Shown here one piece after another: positions 18,390 through 26,824 of a stretch of DNA of 64,000 bases (position 1 is the first letter of the stretch; each line of letters begins with the position of its first letter). Source of the stretch: Flavobacterium sufflavum (GTDB lineage: Bacteria; Bacteroidota; Bacteroidia; Flavobacteriales; Flavobacteriaceae); NCBI RefSeq assembly GCF_004016525.1, contig NZ_SACJ01000007.1, positions 124,001 to 188,000 of the forward strand, given 5' to 3'. The position numbers and the translations under genes were made by a program. A model generated the notes under the pieces. The model did not search any database. It had not been told where the DNA came from and saw nothing but the letters and a program-made list of their open reading frames with translations.

Positions 18390-19577
18390 ATGAAGAAAAT
18401 AAAAAATTACATCCCGGCTTTTATACTGCTTGTAAATATCATTTCATATTCACAAAACAAAGAAATTCTTGTATTTGACAGCTCAACAAAATTACCAATT
18501 GAGAGTGTAAATATATATTATCCAGGTATTCAGGAAGGTACTTTTACTAACTCTGATGGGAAAGCAATAATAAATATATTGGATTATGATTTAAAAATTT
18601 CGCATATTGCTTATGAAGAAATAATCATTAATTATAAAGAGTTGAAGAATTTGAATACTTTTTTTTTAACTCCTAAATCAATAAATCTTAACGAAGTAGT
18701 TGTGCGCTCCTTTAATTTAACCAAAGCATTAAATTATGTACTTGAAAATTATGAAAACTTATATGAAAATAAGGCTTTTGAAAAAGAATGTAATTTCAAA
18801 GAGACACTATCTATAGATAATAAACTTAAACGATTGATAGTAACAAAAGTTAACTGGTGGAGCAAAAGCTACAAAATAAAGCATTTGAGTGATCTTAAAC
18901 TGCGTTTAGGTTCTATAGATTTTAATAAAAACAATCCTATGGATATTTTTACTGATATTCCTAAAGGAAACATTCCATCGAATAGTGGATTTATAGATAC
19001 AAAAAGTATAATTGGTTCTATTTATTTAAATAGTTTTTTAATTAATTTCTTGAAATATAATCCTAATCTTAATGCTTTTATAGAAAACTCTACTGCAAAT
19101 GAAACGATAGTTTCTTTTACTTCTGAATGGAAAAGGACTTATAGTTATTCTTATCGAAGCAGAGGGAAAATTATTTTTGATAAAGCAACTAAAGCAATAA
19201 TTTCATTTACATATGAAGTAGAAAATAAAGATAGAATAACCCAAAGCGTTATCTATAAATGGTATAAAGAGTTTTCATATGAAAATATTAATTCTATTTC
19301 AACATTGAATTTTAGAAAAAATACAAATAACAAATGGGCTTTAAATTCATTTGAAACTAGTGCAGACTTTAGTATAACTTATAACGACATAAAACATCAA
19401 GGAAATATAAAAAACAATTTATATGTGCTCAAAGATGCTCAAATTGATAAAGTTAAGAATGTTGGTCTTATCAGTTTATCCAAACCAATTTATCAAAATC
19501 TTCCCAAAGATATTGTTACCAATTCAAATTCTATTTTATTATCAAATGAAGAGAACAATTTTATAGAAGGAAAATAG
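18390..19577 (+). CDS. Exported protein with carboxypeptidase-regulatory-like domain, function unknown
   Basis: The protein (395 residues) has a signal peptide (about 1-21, ending IISYSQ). A carboxypeptidase D-type regulatory beta domain follows at about 23-95 (ILVFDSSTKLPIESVNIYYPG, EGTFTNSDGKAII, ISHIAYEE, and a final SINLNEVVVRS strand that in other proteins leads into a TonB plug). The remaining 290 residues form a beta-rich part that I do not recognise. There is no plug and no barrel. It follows array copy 4 after 52 bases and is probably in the same transcript. Directly after its TAG, in the same frame, lies a decayed C-terminus of the array family, so it may have arrived within or beside a former fifth copy. 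Confidence 0.75.
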   Translation: MKKIKNYIPAFILLVNIISYSQNKEILVFDSSTKLPIESVNIYYPGIQEGTFTNSDGKAIINILDYDLKISHIAYEEIIINYKELKNLNTFFLTPKSINLNEVVVRSFNLTKALNYVLENYENLYENKAFEKECNFKETLSIDNKLKRLIVTKVNWWSKSYKIKHLSDLKLRLGSIDFNKNNPMDIFTDIPKGNIPSNSGFIDTKSIIGSIYLNSFLINFLKYNPNLNAFIENSTANETIVSFTSEWKRTYSYSYRSRGKIIFDKATKAIISFTYEVENKDRITQSVIYKWYKEFSYENINSISTLNFRKNTNNKWALNSFETSADFSITYNDIKHQGNIKNNLYVLKDAQIDKVKNVGLISLSKPIYQNLPKDIVTNSNSILLSNEENNFIEGK

Positions 19578-19646
19578 TATGCTCGGAATATTCCGGCAGT
19601 TAAAAAGATTTGTTATTCGATTAAAAAACAAGAGAATTTAAAATAG
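19578..19646 (+). pseudogene. Decayed C-terminal end of a former fifth array paralogue
   Basis: Reading on from the TAG at 19575-19577 gives YARNIPAVKKICYSIKK then QENLK and a TAG at 19644-19646. Copy 1 ends GIPVVKNTYYTIKK then QDNLK. The shared IP-V-K--Y-IKKQ-NLK pattern and the identical ending make descent from this family the simplest reading. The rest of the copy is missing. Confidence 0.7.
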
Positions 19647-19738
19647 TATTTAAGTCTTTATTCAGCACAGTGCAGGATAATTTTCTGTTGCTTAGCTTAT
19701 ATTTTAGCCATTTAAATTCTGATTAATTCCCTCAAATT

Positions 19739-21343
19739 ATGATAAAGAAAAGTTCTGTTAAGTTAAATTGCCAATTTTTGTGGATTGGAATACTGCTTTT
19801 ATGTTTTACGATAAATACATTGGCACAAAATCAAAACATTAAAAATGATGTTTTTTGGGATACCAAAGACGGACAGCCTATTTACAGTCAGGGTGGTGGA
19901 ATTTTTAAGTTTAAAAATTTTCAAACCGGGATTGAAAAATACTATTGGTATGGTGTGCATTATGAAGAAGCCGAGAAATACCGCAAAGAACCAACGGTAA
20001 CTTATCCCCATTGTACTTTTAAATCGATAACATGTTATAGTTCTACTGATTTGGTGAATTGGACTTTTGAAAGGGATGTTTTTACTGATGTAAAAGCTTT
20101 TCCTGATGGAAAAAAAACTTGGGTTGGTCGTTTGGGAGTGGCTTATGTAAAGCAAATGAATAAATACGCCCTATTTGTTCAGCATGGAAGTCAGGTTTTG
20201 GTAGCATTAGACGATTCTCCAACAGCAGATTTTATCTGGCATCAAAAAATAAACATGCAACCCTGGATTGGCACAACAAATACTGGAGATCAAACTGTTT
20301 TTACGGATGATGACGGAAAATCCTATTTGATTTATTCCTACGGAAAAGGACGTAATAAAATATACGTTTCTGAAATAGGTGTGAAAGACGGAAAAGTAAC
20401 TATTCTAGATTGTACCAAAGTTTTTCAGGGAGAAAGCAGGGAAGGGAATTGTATGTTTAAATACAAAAATAAGTACTACATGGCCGCTTCTAATATCTAT
20501 GGCTGGGATGCTTCTTTTGCCTATTATTTGGTTTCTGATAATATACGAGGGCCATATTTGCCTACAAACGATATGCAAATTATGAAAGGCTCTGCCGAAG
20601 ATTATGCGCATGTAACACAAACCGGATTTTTTTACACAATCAAAAGAAACGACAAAGAAACAGTGGTGTATTGTGGCGACCGTTGGGCTGATTTTGCGGG
20701 TAATGGTTTAGGATACAATCAATGGGTGCCGCTTTCTTTTGATGGTGTAAAGCCCTATTTTAATTCGTTAAGTTCATGGAATTTGGATGAAAAGACTGGA
20801 GATTGGACTGTTGGTGAAGATAACAATTATGTGAAAAACGGCAGTTTTGAAGCCGATAGAAATAAAATCCCGAGTAGTTTTAAACCCGTTCAGGAACAAT
20901 TATTAGGCTGGAAAACCAAAGTAATCAAAGGGAATACAATTCAGGTGAAAAGCGAAATTTCGCCACAATTGAATTATTTTAATACCGAAAGCGACCGAAA
21001 AGAAGTAATAGGTGAAAAAAGCTTGAATATTACCGATAAAGTTGATTTTACAAGAGAAATTACTCAACAAATTAGTTCTTCTCCTTATGTAATTTTAGAA
21101 GATGGGGTGTATAATTTGACTGCTAAAGTTAAAAACAGCAAAGGTTTCACCGAACTTAAAATGTTTGCGAATAGTGGAGGCGTCGATTATAAATTTAGCA
21201 TTGAGAATGAAAATCCTTCCTGGACTAGCATTCGCATTTCAGACATTGTGGTAAAAGATGGTAAAATAACAATTGGATTTTTTGCTAATGGAACAGCTAA
21301 TTCATTTTGTTTAGTGGATGATGTGACTTTGGTGAAAAAATAA
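19739..21343 (+). CDS. Glycoside hydrolase family 43-like enzyme with C-terminal carbohydrate-binding-like domain, exported
   Basis: The protein (534 residues) has a signal peptide ending INTLAQ. The five-bladed propeller expected for GH43 is suggested by FWDTKDGQPIYSQGGGIFKF (candidate Asp base), YYWYGVHY, CYSSTDLVNWTFE, TDDDGKSYLIYSY (candidate pKa-modulating Asp) and SREGNCMFKYKNKYYMAAS (candidate Glu acid). From about residue 360 a jelly-roll-like CBM4/9-type domain starts at YVKNGSFEADR and runs to the C-terminus. Known relatives act on galactan, arabinan or xylan side chains; the substrate cannot be fixed here. No SusC/SusD pair or other glycosidase lies nearby, which is unusual for Bacteroidota. 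Confidence 0.78.
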   Translation: MIKKSSVKLNCQFLWIGILLLCFTINTLAQNQNIKNDVFWDTKDGQPIYSQGGGIFKFKNFQTGIEKYYWYGVHYEEAEKYRKEPTVTYPHCTFKSITCYSSTDLVNWTFERDVFTDVKAFPDGKKTWVGRLGVAYVKQMNKYALFVQHGSQVLVALDDSPTADFIWHQKINMQPWIGTTNTGDQTVFTDDDGKSYLIYSYGKGRNKIYVSEIGVKDGKVTILDCTKVFQGESREGNCMFKYKNKYYMAASNIYGWDASFAYYLVSDNIRGPYLPTNDMQIMKGSAEDYAHVTQTGFFYTIKRNDKETVVYCGDRWADFAGNGLGYNQWVPLSFDGVKPYFNSLSSWNLDEKTGDWTVGEDNNYVKNGSFEADRNKIPSSFKPVQEQLLGWKTKVIKGNTIQVKSEISPQLNYFNTESDRKEVIGEKSLNITDKVDFTREITQQISSSPYVILEDGVYNLTAKVKNSKGFTELKMFANSGGVDYKFSIENENPSWTSIRISDIVVKDGKITIGFFANGTANSFCLVDDVTLVKK

Positions 21344-21535
21344 ACACAGATTACACAGATTAGCACAGATTTTTTTGAAAATACACTTTGTATTCTTTGT
21401 GAAAAACTTTGTGTCTTTTGTGGTAAAAATATTAGCTGTAGTTTATATAGATTATCATAGATTTTTTTGAATTTTCCAAACTTGGTGTGCTTTGCGAAAA
21501 ACTTTGCGAACTTTGCGGTTAAAATCATCCCGTAA
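21344..21535. repeat. Degenerate intergenic repeat region of the TTTGCG / ACACAGATT type
   Basis: Short words recur: ACACAGATT and GCACAGATTTTTTT near 21350-21375, AAAACTTTGTG near 21408, GCTTTGCGAAAAACTTTGCG and AACTTTGCGGTTAAA near 21489-21525. The same words occur in other gaps of this window (about 28240-28280, 39080-39240, 43930-43970, 61275-61325). An open frame running through it on either strand is not considered coding. Confidence 0.6.
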
Positions 21536-21540
21536 CGTTG

Positions 21541-21548
21541 TACCTTTG
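21541..21548 (+). promoter_or_regulatory. Candidate -7 promoter box for the CvfB-like gene
   Basis: TACCTTTG matches TAnnTTTG and lies 22 bases before the ATG at 21570. Confidence 0.45.
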
Positions 21549-21569
21549 CGGCTTAGAAAAAAGAAGAAA

Positions 21570-22424
21570 ATGCTTAAAATAGGAAAATACAACAGCTTAA
21601 CGATATTACGTGATACCAAAGTAGGATTGTTTTTGGGAAATCCCGAACAAGACCCAGAAGGAATTCACGATGTCCTTTTGCCTAATAAATATGTCCCTAA
21701 CGAATTTGAAATAGGCGAGGAGCTTATTGTTTTTGTTTATTTAGATCACGAACAACGTCCGGTGGCCACCACATTGGAACCTTATATTTTATTGAACGAA
21801 TTTGCGCTTTTGCGTGTTAATTACATCAATCAGGTTGGTGCTTTCATGGATTGGGGAATGGAAAAAGACATTCTGGTTCCATTTAAGGAACAAGCCCGAC
21901 CGATGGAAAAAGGAAAACGCTATTTGGTTTACCTTTATATGGACGAAAAAACCAATAGATTAGTTGCTTCAAGTAAAACGAATCAATTTCTTAATAACGA
22001 AACGCTTACCGTTGAAAAAGGTGAAGAAGTAGAATTGATTGTTTCTCATATTACCGAAATTGGAATTAACGTAATTATTAATGAGAAACACAAGGGACTT
22101 TTGTACAAAGACGAGGTATATGACGACAGTATCCGTACAGGAGACAGAATGCGCGGTTTTATTAAAAACATTCGCCCTGATAATAAAATAGATGTTTCGT
22201 TACAAAAACAAGGTTACGAAAGCATTGAACCTAATGCTGAGAAAATTTTGAACGAATTAAGAGCGAGCCGGGGATTTTTAAGGTTAAACGATAATTCGCA
22301 TCCCGAAGATATCAAAACGGTACTTAAGATGAGTAAAAAGACTTTTAAGAAAGCCATTGGTGCTTTGTATAAAGAAAAACTGATTGAAATTAAGGAAGAC
22401 GGAATTTATCTCGTGAATGAATAA
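21570..22424 (+). CDS. S1-domain RNA-binding protein, CvfB-like
   Basis: The protein (284 residues) starts MLKIGKYNSLTILRDTKVGLFLG and has two or three S1-like OB folds (LLRVNYINQVGAFMDWGMEKDILVPF; VELIVSHITEIGINVIINEKHKGLLY). A C-terminal winged-helix segment follows (LRLNDNSHPEDIKTVLKMSKKTFKKAIGALYKEKLI). This is the CvfB/YitL layout, known in Firmicutes as an RNA-binding virulence regulator; the role in Bacteroidota is not settled. The frame is open upstream to 21492, but that part is made of an intergenic repeat and lies ahead of the promoter box, so the ATG at 21570 is chosen. It lies between menD and menB. Confidence 0.9.
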   Translation: MLKIGKYNSLTILRDTKVGLFLGNPEQDPEGIHDVLLPNKYVPNEFEIGEELIVFVYLDHEQRPVATTLEPYILLNEFALLRVNYINQVGAFMDWGMEKDILVPFKEQARPMEKGKRYLVYLYMDEKTNRLVASSKTNQFLNNETLTVEKGEEVELIVSHITEIGINVIINEKHKGLLYKDEVYDDSIRTGDRMRGFIKNIRPDNKIDVSLQKQGYESIEPNAEKILNELRASRGFLRLNDNSHPEDIKTVLKMSKKTFKKAIGALYKEKLIEIKEDGIYLVNE

Positions 22425-22426
22425 AA

Positions 22427-22467
22427 AAAAGAAAGACTAATCCTTGCGGTTAGTCTTTCTCTTTTTA
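22427..22467 (+). terminator. Terminator of the CvfB-like gene
   Basis: GAAAGACTAA and TTAGTCTTTC pair around TCCTTGCGG and are followed by CTTTTT. It begins 3 bases after the stop codon. Confidence 0.85.
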
Positions 22468-23060
22468 TAGCTCTTTCTTATTTTTGGACAAGCTATAATA
22501 TATTTGACAATTGGAAATCCTAATTATAGGTTTCTCGTTAACGTTTCTTTTCTTTATCTTTTTTTACCTCTAAATGCTATTTGGAATCCCATTTTGCAAT
22601 AAGAACCTTTGGTTGGAATAGCTTCTTTGGATTTTACGCATTCTTTTTGATGATTGTTTCATCTCGTATAGTAATCCAAATGTTTACCGTTGGTGCTACT
22701 TTGAGTAAATTCTAATAAAATTTAGTGTCTCCCTCTTGGGCTCTTTTCTTCCGAAGTTTAAATTTAGTAACGTACAAAAAAGAGTGATAAAGCTTGTTGT
22801 TTGTTTCAATAATCTTTTTTTAGGTTAATAAATCAGTGAGCGACTCCTGAGTTAGCTTGTATTGTAAATATTTAACCAATTCCTGAACTAACTATGTCTA
22901 AAATTAATAAAAAAAATGTTTCAGCTTTCAAAAAAAAGTCTTTATTCGACAAATTTTAACACTTTTAAAGGATTAACGGGAGAAGGATTACTGTAAACTC
23001 AATTTAAGTCAAAATTGAAAAAAGGAGTCGTTTAAAAGAACTATTAGACATTTCCTATAA
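22468..23060. other. 593-base region without a recognisable gene
   Basis: No open frame of useful length, RNA gene or terminator is seen on either strand. A short minus-strand frame near 22650-22720 (TVNIWITIRDETIIKK) is closed at both ends and has no start or binding site, so it may be a gene relic or chance. Confidence 0.5.
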
Positions 23061-23903
23061 TTAGTTTTCAGTAGAACGTATGCTTTCTGATTTGGTGACA
23101 ATTTCTTTAATCACTTCGTCTAATTCGTTACTTGATACGATAATATTGTCTATTAAAAATGTTTTTTCTTCTTCGGTATTGTCGTTTTCTTTTAAAAGAT
23201 TAGTTATAGCCATTAGACGAGATAATGGAGTTCTTACCACATGAGATTGAATCCAGGTAATTTCTTTTAAAACCTCATTTTGTTTTTCTATTTTTTTGGT
23301 GTGTTTGATATTGTTTTTAAAACTTTCGTCAAGACCATTGAATAATTTTGGAACTAAGGAACAAATTAAAAAACTCAGGAAAATAAGATTTGAAAAAACG
23401 GCAAAAAGTTCACTTGATTTAAAATCGATATTGTGTGTGGGAGTTAAGTCGAGATAATACAGGGAAATGTAAAAAATCGAAATATATACGTTAAACAGAG
23501 CAGGAGCATATTGGTTTTTAAAAGTATATATAAATGTTGCTAAAAAACAAGCTGCAAGTAGATACAGGGTGCTGTTTAGACCCACAAAATAAATAAGGAA
23601 GGAGCTTAAAGTATATACCATGCCTATAAACAATAGTTTGCGTTTCTTTATTTTAATTCCTTTTTTTAATCCCGTGAACATAGCTAATGAAACTGATAAG
23701 ATGTCAACAAAAAACATAATGAAGTATTCTGATTCGAAGGCCCAAATTAGAGAAGGAATCAAAGCGATGAGACTTAATGGGATGATGTATATTATGGTAT
23801 TCGAAAACATATCATCACGCCAATACTTTAAATCTTTATTTTCTCCGGAAGAAACTAAGATGTTTTGCCTGATTCTTGAAGTGTATTTATTCCATATTTC
23901 CAT
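23061..23903 (-). CDS. Membrane protein with HisKA dimerisation domain but no ATPase domain
   Basis: The protein (280 residues) has six predicted membrane segments (about 36-56, 60-78, 89-108, 112-127, 137-151, 164-187), then a short coiled coil. A histidine-kinase phosphoacceptor domain follows with WIQSHVVRTPLSRLMAITNLL, where His221 is the candidate phosphorylation site. The sequence ends about 60 residues later. The N, G1, F and G2 boxes of the HATPase domain are absent and no continuing frame lies downstream (the 593-base gap is non-coding). It cannot autophosphorylate by itself. It could act as a phosphotransfer or dimerisation partner, or be a fixed truncation. ATG at 23903 is preferred over an in-frame TTG six bases upstream. 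Confidence 0.82.
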   Translation of the reverse strand: MEIWNKYTSRIRQNILVSSGENKDLKYWRDDMFSNTIIYIIPLSLIALIPSLIWAFESEYFIMFFVDILSVSLAMFTGLKKGIKIKKRKLLFIGMVYTLSSFLIYFVGLNSTLYLLAACFLATFIYTFKNQYAPALFNVYISIFYISLYYLDLTPTHNIDFKSSELFAVFSNLIFLSFLICSLVPKLFNGLDESFKNNIKHTKKIEKQNEVLKEITWIQSHVVRTPLSRLMAITNLLKENDNTEEEKTFLIDNIIVSSNELDEVIKEIVTKSESIRSTEN

Positions 23904-24119
23904 AATCAAAGAGTGTTTTTGTATGTTAGGAATTACTGTAAATATAAGAAAATAAAGTAATAAAATACTTATTTTAAAATTGTAATTTGTAGGCTAATAC
24001 TTTATTGGATGGATTTTGTTATTGAGTTAACGATTCTTTTTGAGGCTAAATAAAGGATAGCATAGATAAAGTGTAAAAAATGATTTAATTTTACGCTAAA
24101 ATAATTTAAACCCCTTAGG

Positions 24120-24950
24120 ATGGATTGGATCACAGCAAAAGAATACGAAGATATCACTTATAAAAAATGCAACGGTGTTGCCAGAATAGCATTTAACAGA
24201 CCTAATGTTCGAAATGCTTTTAGACCTAAAACAACTTCTGAATTATACGACGCTTTTTATGATGCGCAAGAGGATACTTCTATAGGTGTCGTTTTGTTAT
24301 CGGCAGAAGGGCCATCAACTAAGGATGGAATTTACTCTTTTTGCAGCGGTGGCGATCAAAATGCACGCGGTCATCAAGGATATGTAGGTGATGATGGATA
24401 TCATAGATTGAATATTCTTGAAGTACAACGTTTAATCCGTTTTATGCCAAAAGTGGTTATTGCAGTAGTTCCTGGTTGGGCTGTGGGCGGCGGACATAGT
24501 TTGCACGTAGTTTGCGATATGACTTTGGCAAGTAAAGAACACGCTATTTTTAAACAAACAGATGCTGATGTAACCAGTTTTGACGGAGGTTACGGTTCGG
24601 CTTATCTGGCTAAAATGGTGGGACAGAAAAAAGCACGCGAAATTTTCTTTTTAGGACGTAATTATTCGGCTCAGGAAGCGTTTGAAATGGGAATGGTAAA
24701 TGCTGTAATTCCGCATGACGAATTAGAAGCTACGGCTTACGAATGGGCACAGGAAATTTTAGCTAAGTCGCCAACATCAATCAAAATGCTGAAATTCGCG
24801 ATGAATCTTACTGATGACGGTATGGTTGGTCAACAGGTTTTTGCCGGTGAAGCTACCAGATTAGCGTATATGACCGAAGAGGCTAAGGAAGGTAGAAATG
24901 CATTCCTTGAAAAAAGAAAACCTAATTTTGAAAAGAAATGGTTGCCATAA
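24120..24950 (+). CDS. menB: 1,4-dihydroxy-2-naphthoyl-CoA synthase (MenB)
   Basis: This crotonase-fold enzyme closes the ring of o-succinylbenzoyl-CoA to give the naphthoate CoA thioester of menaquinone. The protein (276 residues) has the MenB-specific N-terminus (YEDITYKKCNGVARIAFNRPNVRNAF). The oxyanion-hole parts are FCSGGDQNARG and WAVGGGHSLHVVCD, the catalytic loop is QTDADVTSFDGGYGSAYL, and the C-terminus is KRKPNFEKKWLP. menA follows after 80 bases on the same strand and probably shares the transcript. menD is 16 kb upstream. Confidence 0.96.
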   Translation: MDWITAKEYEDITYKKCNGVARIAFNRPNVRNAFRPKTTSELYDAFYDAQEDTSIGVVLLSAEGPSTKDGIYSFCSGGDQNARGHQGYVGDDGYHRLNILEVQRLIRFMPKVVIAVVPGWAVGGGHSLHVVCDMTLASKEHAIFKQTDADVTSFDGGYGSAYLAKMVGQKKAREIFFLGRNYSAQEAFEMGMVNAVIPHDELEATAYEWAQEILAKSPTSIKMLKFAMNLTDDGMVGQQVFAGEATRLAYMTEEAKEGRNAFLEKRKPNFEKKWLP

Positions 24951-25030
24951 TTTAGTAAGCAGTATTCAGTTTTTAGTATTCAGTTAGAACCAGAAACTAA
25001 AAACCGCAAACCATAAACAATAAAATTATA
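24951..25030. repeat. CAGTTTTTAG-type intergenic repeat between menB and menA
   Basis: The spacer contains GTATTCAGTTTTTAGTATTCAG, an internally repeated 11-base word, and ends AAACCGCAAACCATAAAC. A related string, GGTTTGCAGTTTTTAG followed by TTTATGGTTTACAG, lies after menA at about 26000-26030. The two form a long-range inverted and direct repeat set that brackets menA. Confidence 0.5.
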
Positions 25031-25993
25031 ATGAAACACTGGATTGAAGCCGCAAGATTGCGCACCTTACCTTTGTCTGTATCAGGAATTATTGTAGGAA
25101 GCATGTATGCTCTGGCGCATCCTACGGATGAGATATTAACGCCTACCGAAGTTTTTAACTGGAGACTTTTTGGCTTTGCCATTCTAACCACATTAGGATT
25201 GCAAATCCTTTCTAATTTTGCCAATGATTATGGTGATGGAATGAAAGGAACCGATAATGAAGACCGAATAGGGCCTAAACGTGCCATTCAGAGTGGTGTG
25301 ATTACGCCTGCTGCTATGAAGCGTGCTATTATTATCACTTCTTTTTTGACCTTGCTTTCGGCAATGGCATTGATTTATTATGCTTTTAGAGATACTAATT
25401 TATTCTATTCGCTATTCTATCTTGTTTTAGGGATTTTGGCAATTTTATCTGCAATTAGATATACCGTTGGAAATACCGCTTACGGTTACCGTGGTTATGG
25501 CGATTTGTTTGTCTTTGTCTTTTTCGGATTGGTAAGTACTTTAGGTGTGAACTTTTTATATTCAAAGCAACTTGATTTCGAACTTATTTTACCGGCTATG
25601 GCTATTGGTTTTTTAAGTGTAGGGGTTTTGAATTTGAACAATATGCGTGACGAAGCTTCGGATAAAAAATCAGGAAAAAATACGATTGTTGTAAAAATAG
25701 GTGGAGCAAAAGCTAAAAAATACCACTACTTTTTAATTGTTGGAGCGATGGTTTTGACCTTGGTATTTGCTATTATAAGCGAATTCAAATTTGATCAATA
25801 CTTGTTTTTATTGGTTTATATTCCTTTAACAAAACACTTAATTACAGTATATAAAAACAAAGAACCTAAAGCATTAGATCCAGAGTTGAAAAAGTTAGCC
25901 TTAAGCACTGTTGCGCTTTCGGTTTTATTGTCTTTATGTATGATTTACTTTTTTTCAGATATAATTGTTAATGCCTTTTTAGGCGGAAGATAA
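25031..25993 (+). CDS. menA: 1,4-dihydroxy-2-naphthoate polyprenyltransferase (MenA)
   Basis: This UbiA-family membrane enzyme attaches the isoprenoid tail to dihydroxynaphthoate, giving demethylmenaquinone. The protein (320 residues) starts MKHWIEAARLRTLPLSVSG, the usual MenA N-terminus. It has the first Asp-rich motif NDYGDGMKGTDNEDR with RIGPKRAIQSG, the second NNMRDEASDKKSGKNT, and about eight or nine membrane helices. It is downstream of menB on the same strand. Confidence 0.95.
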   Translation: MKHWIEAARLRTLPLSVSGIIVGSMYALAHPTDEILTPTEVFNWRLFGFAILTTLGLQILSNFANDYGDGMKGTDNEDRIGPKRAIQSGVITPAAMKRAIIITSFLTLLSAMALIYYAFRDTNLFYSLFYLVLGILAILSAIRYTVGNTAYGYRGYGDLFVFVFFGLVSTLGVNFLYSKQLDFELILPAMAIGFLSVGVLNLNNMRDEASDKKSGKNTIVVKIGGAKAKKYHYFLIVGAMVLTLVFAIISEFKFDQYLFLLVYIPLTKHLITVYKNKEPKALDPELKKLALSTVALSVLLSLCMIYFFSDIIVNAFLGGR

Positions 25994-26140
25994 ATTCTTG
26001 GTTTGCAGTTTTTAGTTTATGGTTTACAGTTAAATTCATTCATTGTAACAATCTTATTTATCTTTAATAAGAAATAATGAATTTTTTAAAATCTGCATAA
26101 ATCGGCTAAATCTGCGTGCTAATATTAAAACATAATAAAA

Positions 26141-26818
26141 ATGAAAATAACTTATTACGGACATGCGGCTTTAGGAATTAAAGTAGGAGGAAAACACATT
26201 GTTGTGGATCCTTTTATTTCGGCAAATCCATTGGCTGAACATATCGCTATCGAAGATTTAAAAGCCGATTATATTTTGCTAACCCATGCACATGGAGATC
26301 ATATTCTGGACGTTGAAGCAATTGCAAAACGCACCGGTGCAGTTATTGTTTCTAATGCTGAAATTGCGGGGTATTATGCTGCCAAAGGTTTTCAGGCGCA
26401 TCCCATGAATCACGGCGGAAGCTGGAATTTTGATTTTGGAAAAGTAAAATATGTAAATGCTATTCATTCGAGTTCGTTTCCTGATGGTTCAAACGGAGGA
26501 AATCCGGGTGGTTTTGTTATTGAAGGCGAGCATAAAAATATCTATATCGCTGGCGATACCGCTTTAACAATGGATATGAAGTTGATTCCGATGCGAACCA
26601 AATTAGATTTAGCGATTTTTCCAATTGGCGATAATTTCACTATGGATGTAGAAGATGCAATTCTGGCTTCTGATTTTGTGGAATGCGATAAAATTTTAGG
26701 CTATCATTACGATACTTTTGGTTATATTAAAATCGACCATAAAGAAGCTATTCAAAAGTTTTTCGACAAAGGAAAAGACTTAATGTTGCTTGAAATAGGA
26801 GACAGCATCGAATTGTAA
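26141..26818 (+). CDS. Metal-dependent hydrolase of the UPF0173 family (metallo-beta-lactamase fold)
   Basis: The protein (225 residues) begins MKITYYGHAALGIKVGGKHIVVDPFIS. It has the metal site LTHAHGDHILD, a further His in IHSSSFPDG, IAGDTALTMDMK and GYHYDTFGYIKID, as in UPF0173 proteins. The physiological substrate of this family is not known to me. The position between menA and menC, on the same strand, suggests but does not show a link to quinone metabolism. Confidence 0.9.
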   Translation: MKITYYGHAALGIKVGGKHIVVDPFISANPLAEHIAIEDLKADYILLTHAHGDHILDVEAIAKRTGAVIVSNAEIAGYYAAKGFQAHPMNHGGSWNFDFGKVKYVNAIHSSSFPDGSNGGNPGGFVIEGEHKNIYIAGDTALTMDMKLIPMRTKLDLAIFPIGDNFTMDVEDAILASDFVECDKILGYHYDTFGYIKIDHKEAIQKFFDKGKDLMLLEIGDSIEL

Positions 26819-26824
26819 ATTTTT

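Noticed and set aside
21187..21528. Minus-strand open frame of 113 codons
   Set aside because: It overlaps the end of the GH43 gene and intergenic repeats; the translation (AKFAKFFAKHTKFG) reflects the repeat, not a protein.
22640..22730. Short minus-strand peptide (TVNIWITIRDETIIKK) as a small gene
   Set aside because: It has no start codon with a binding site and is closed by stops; at best a relic.
23620..23955. Plus-strand open frame opposite the HisKA membrane protein
   Set aside because: It is antisense to a gene with clear membrane and H-box features, and has no homology-like pattern.
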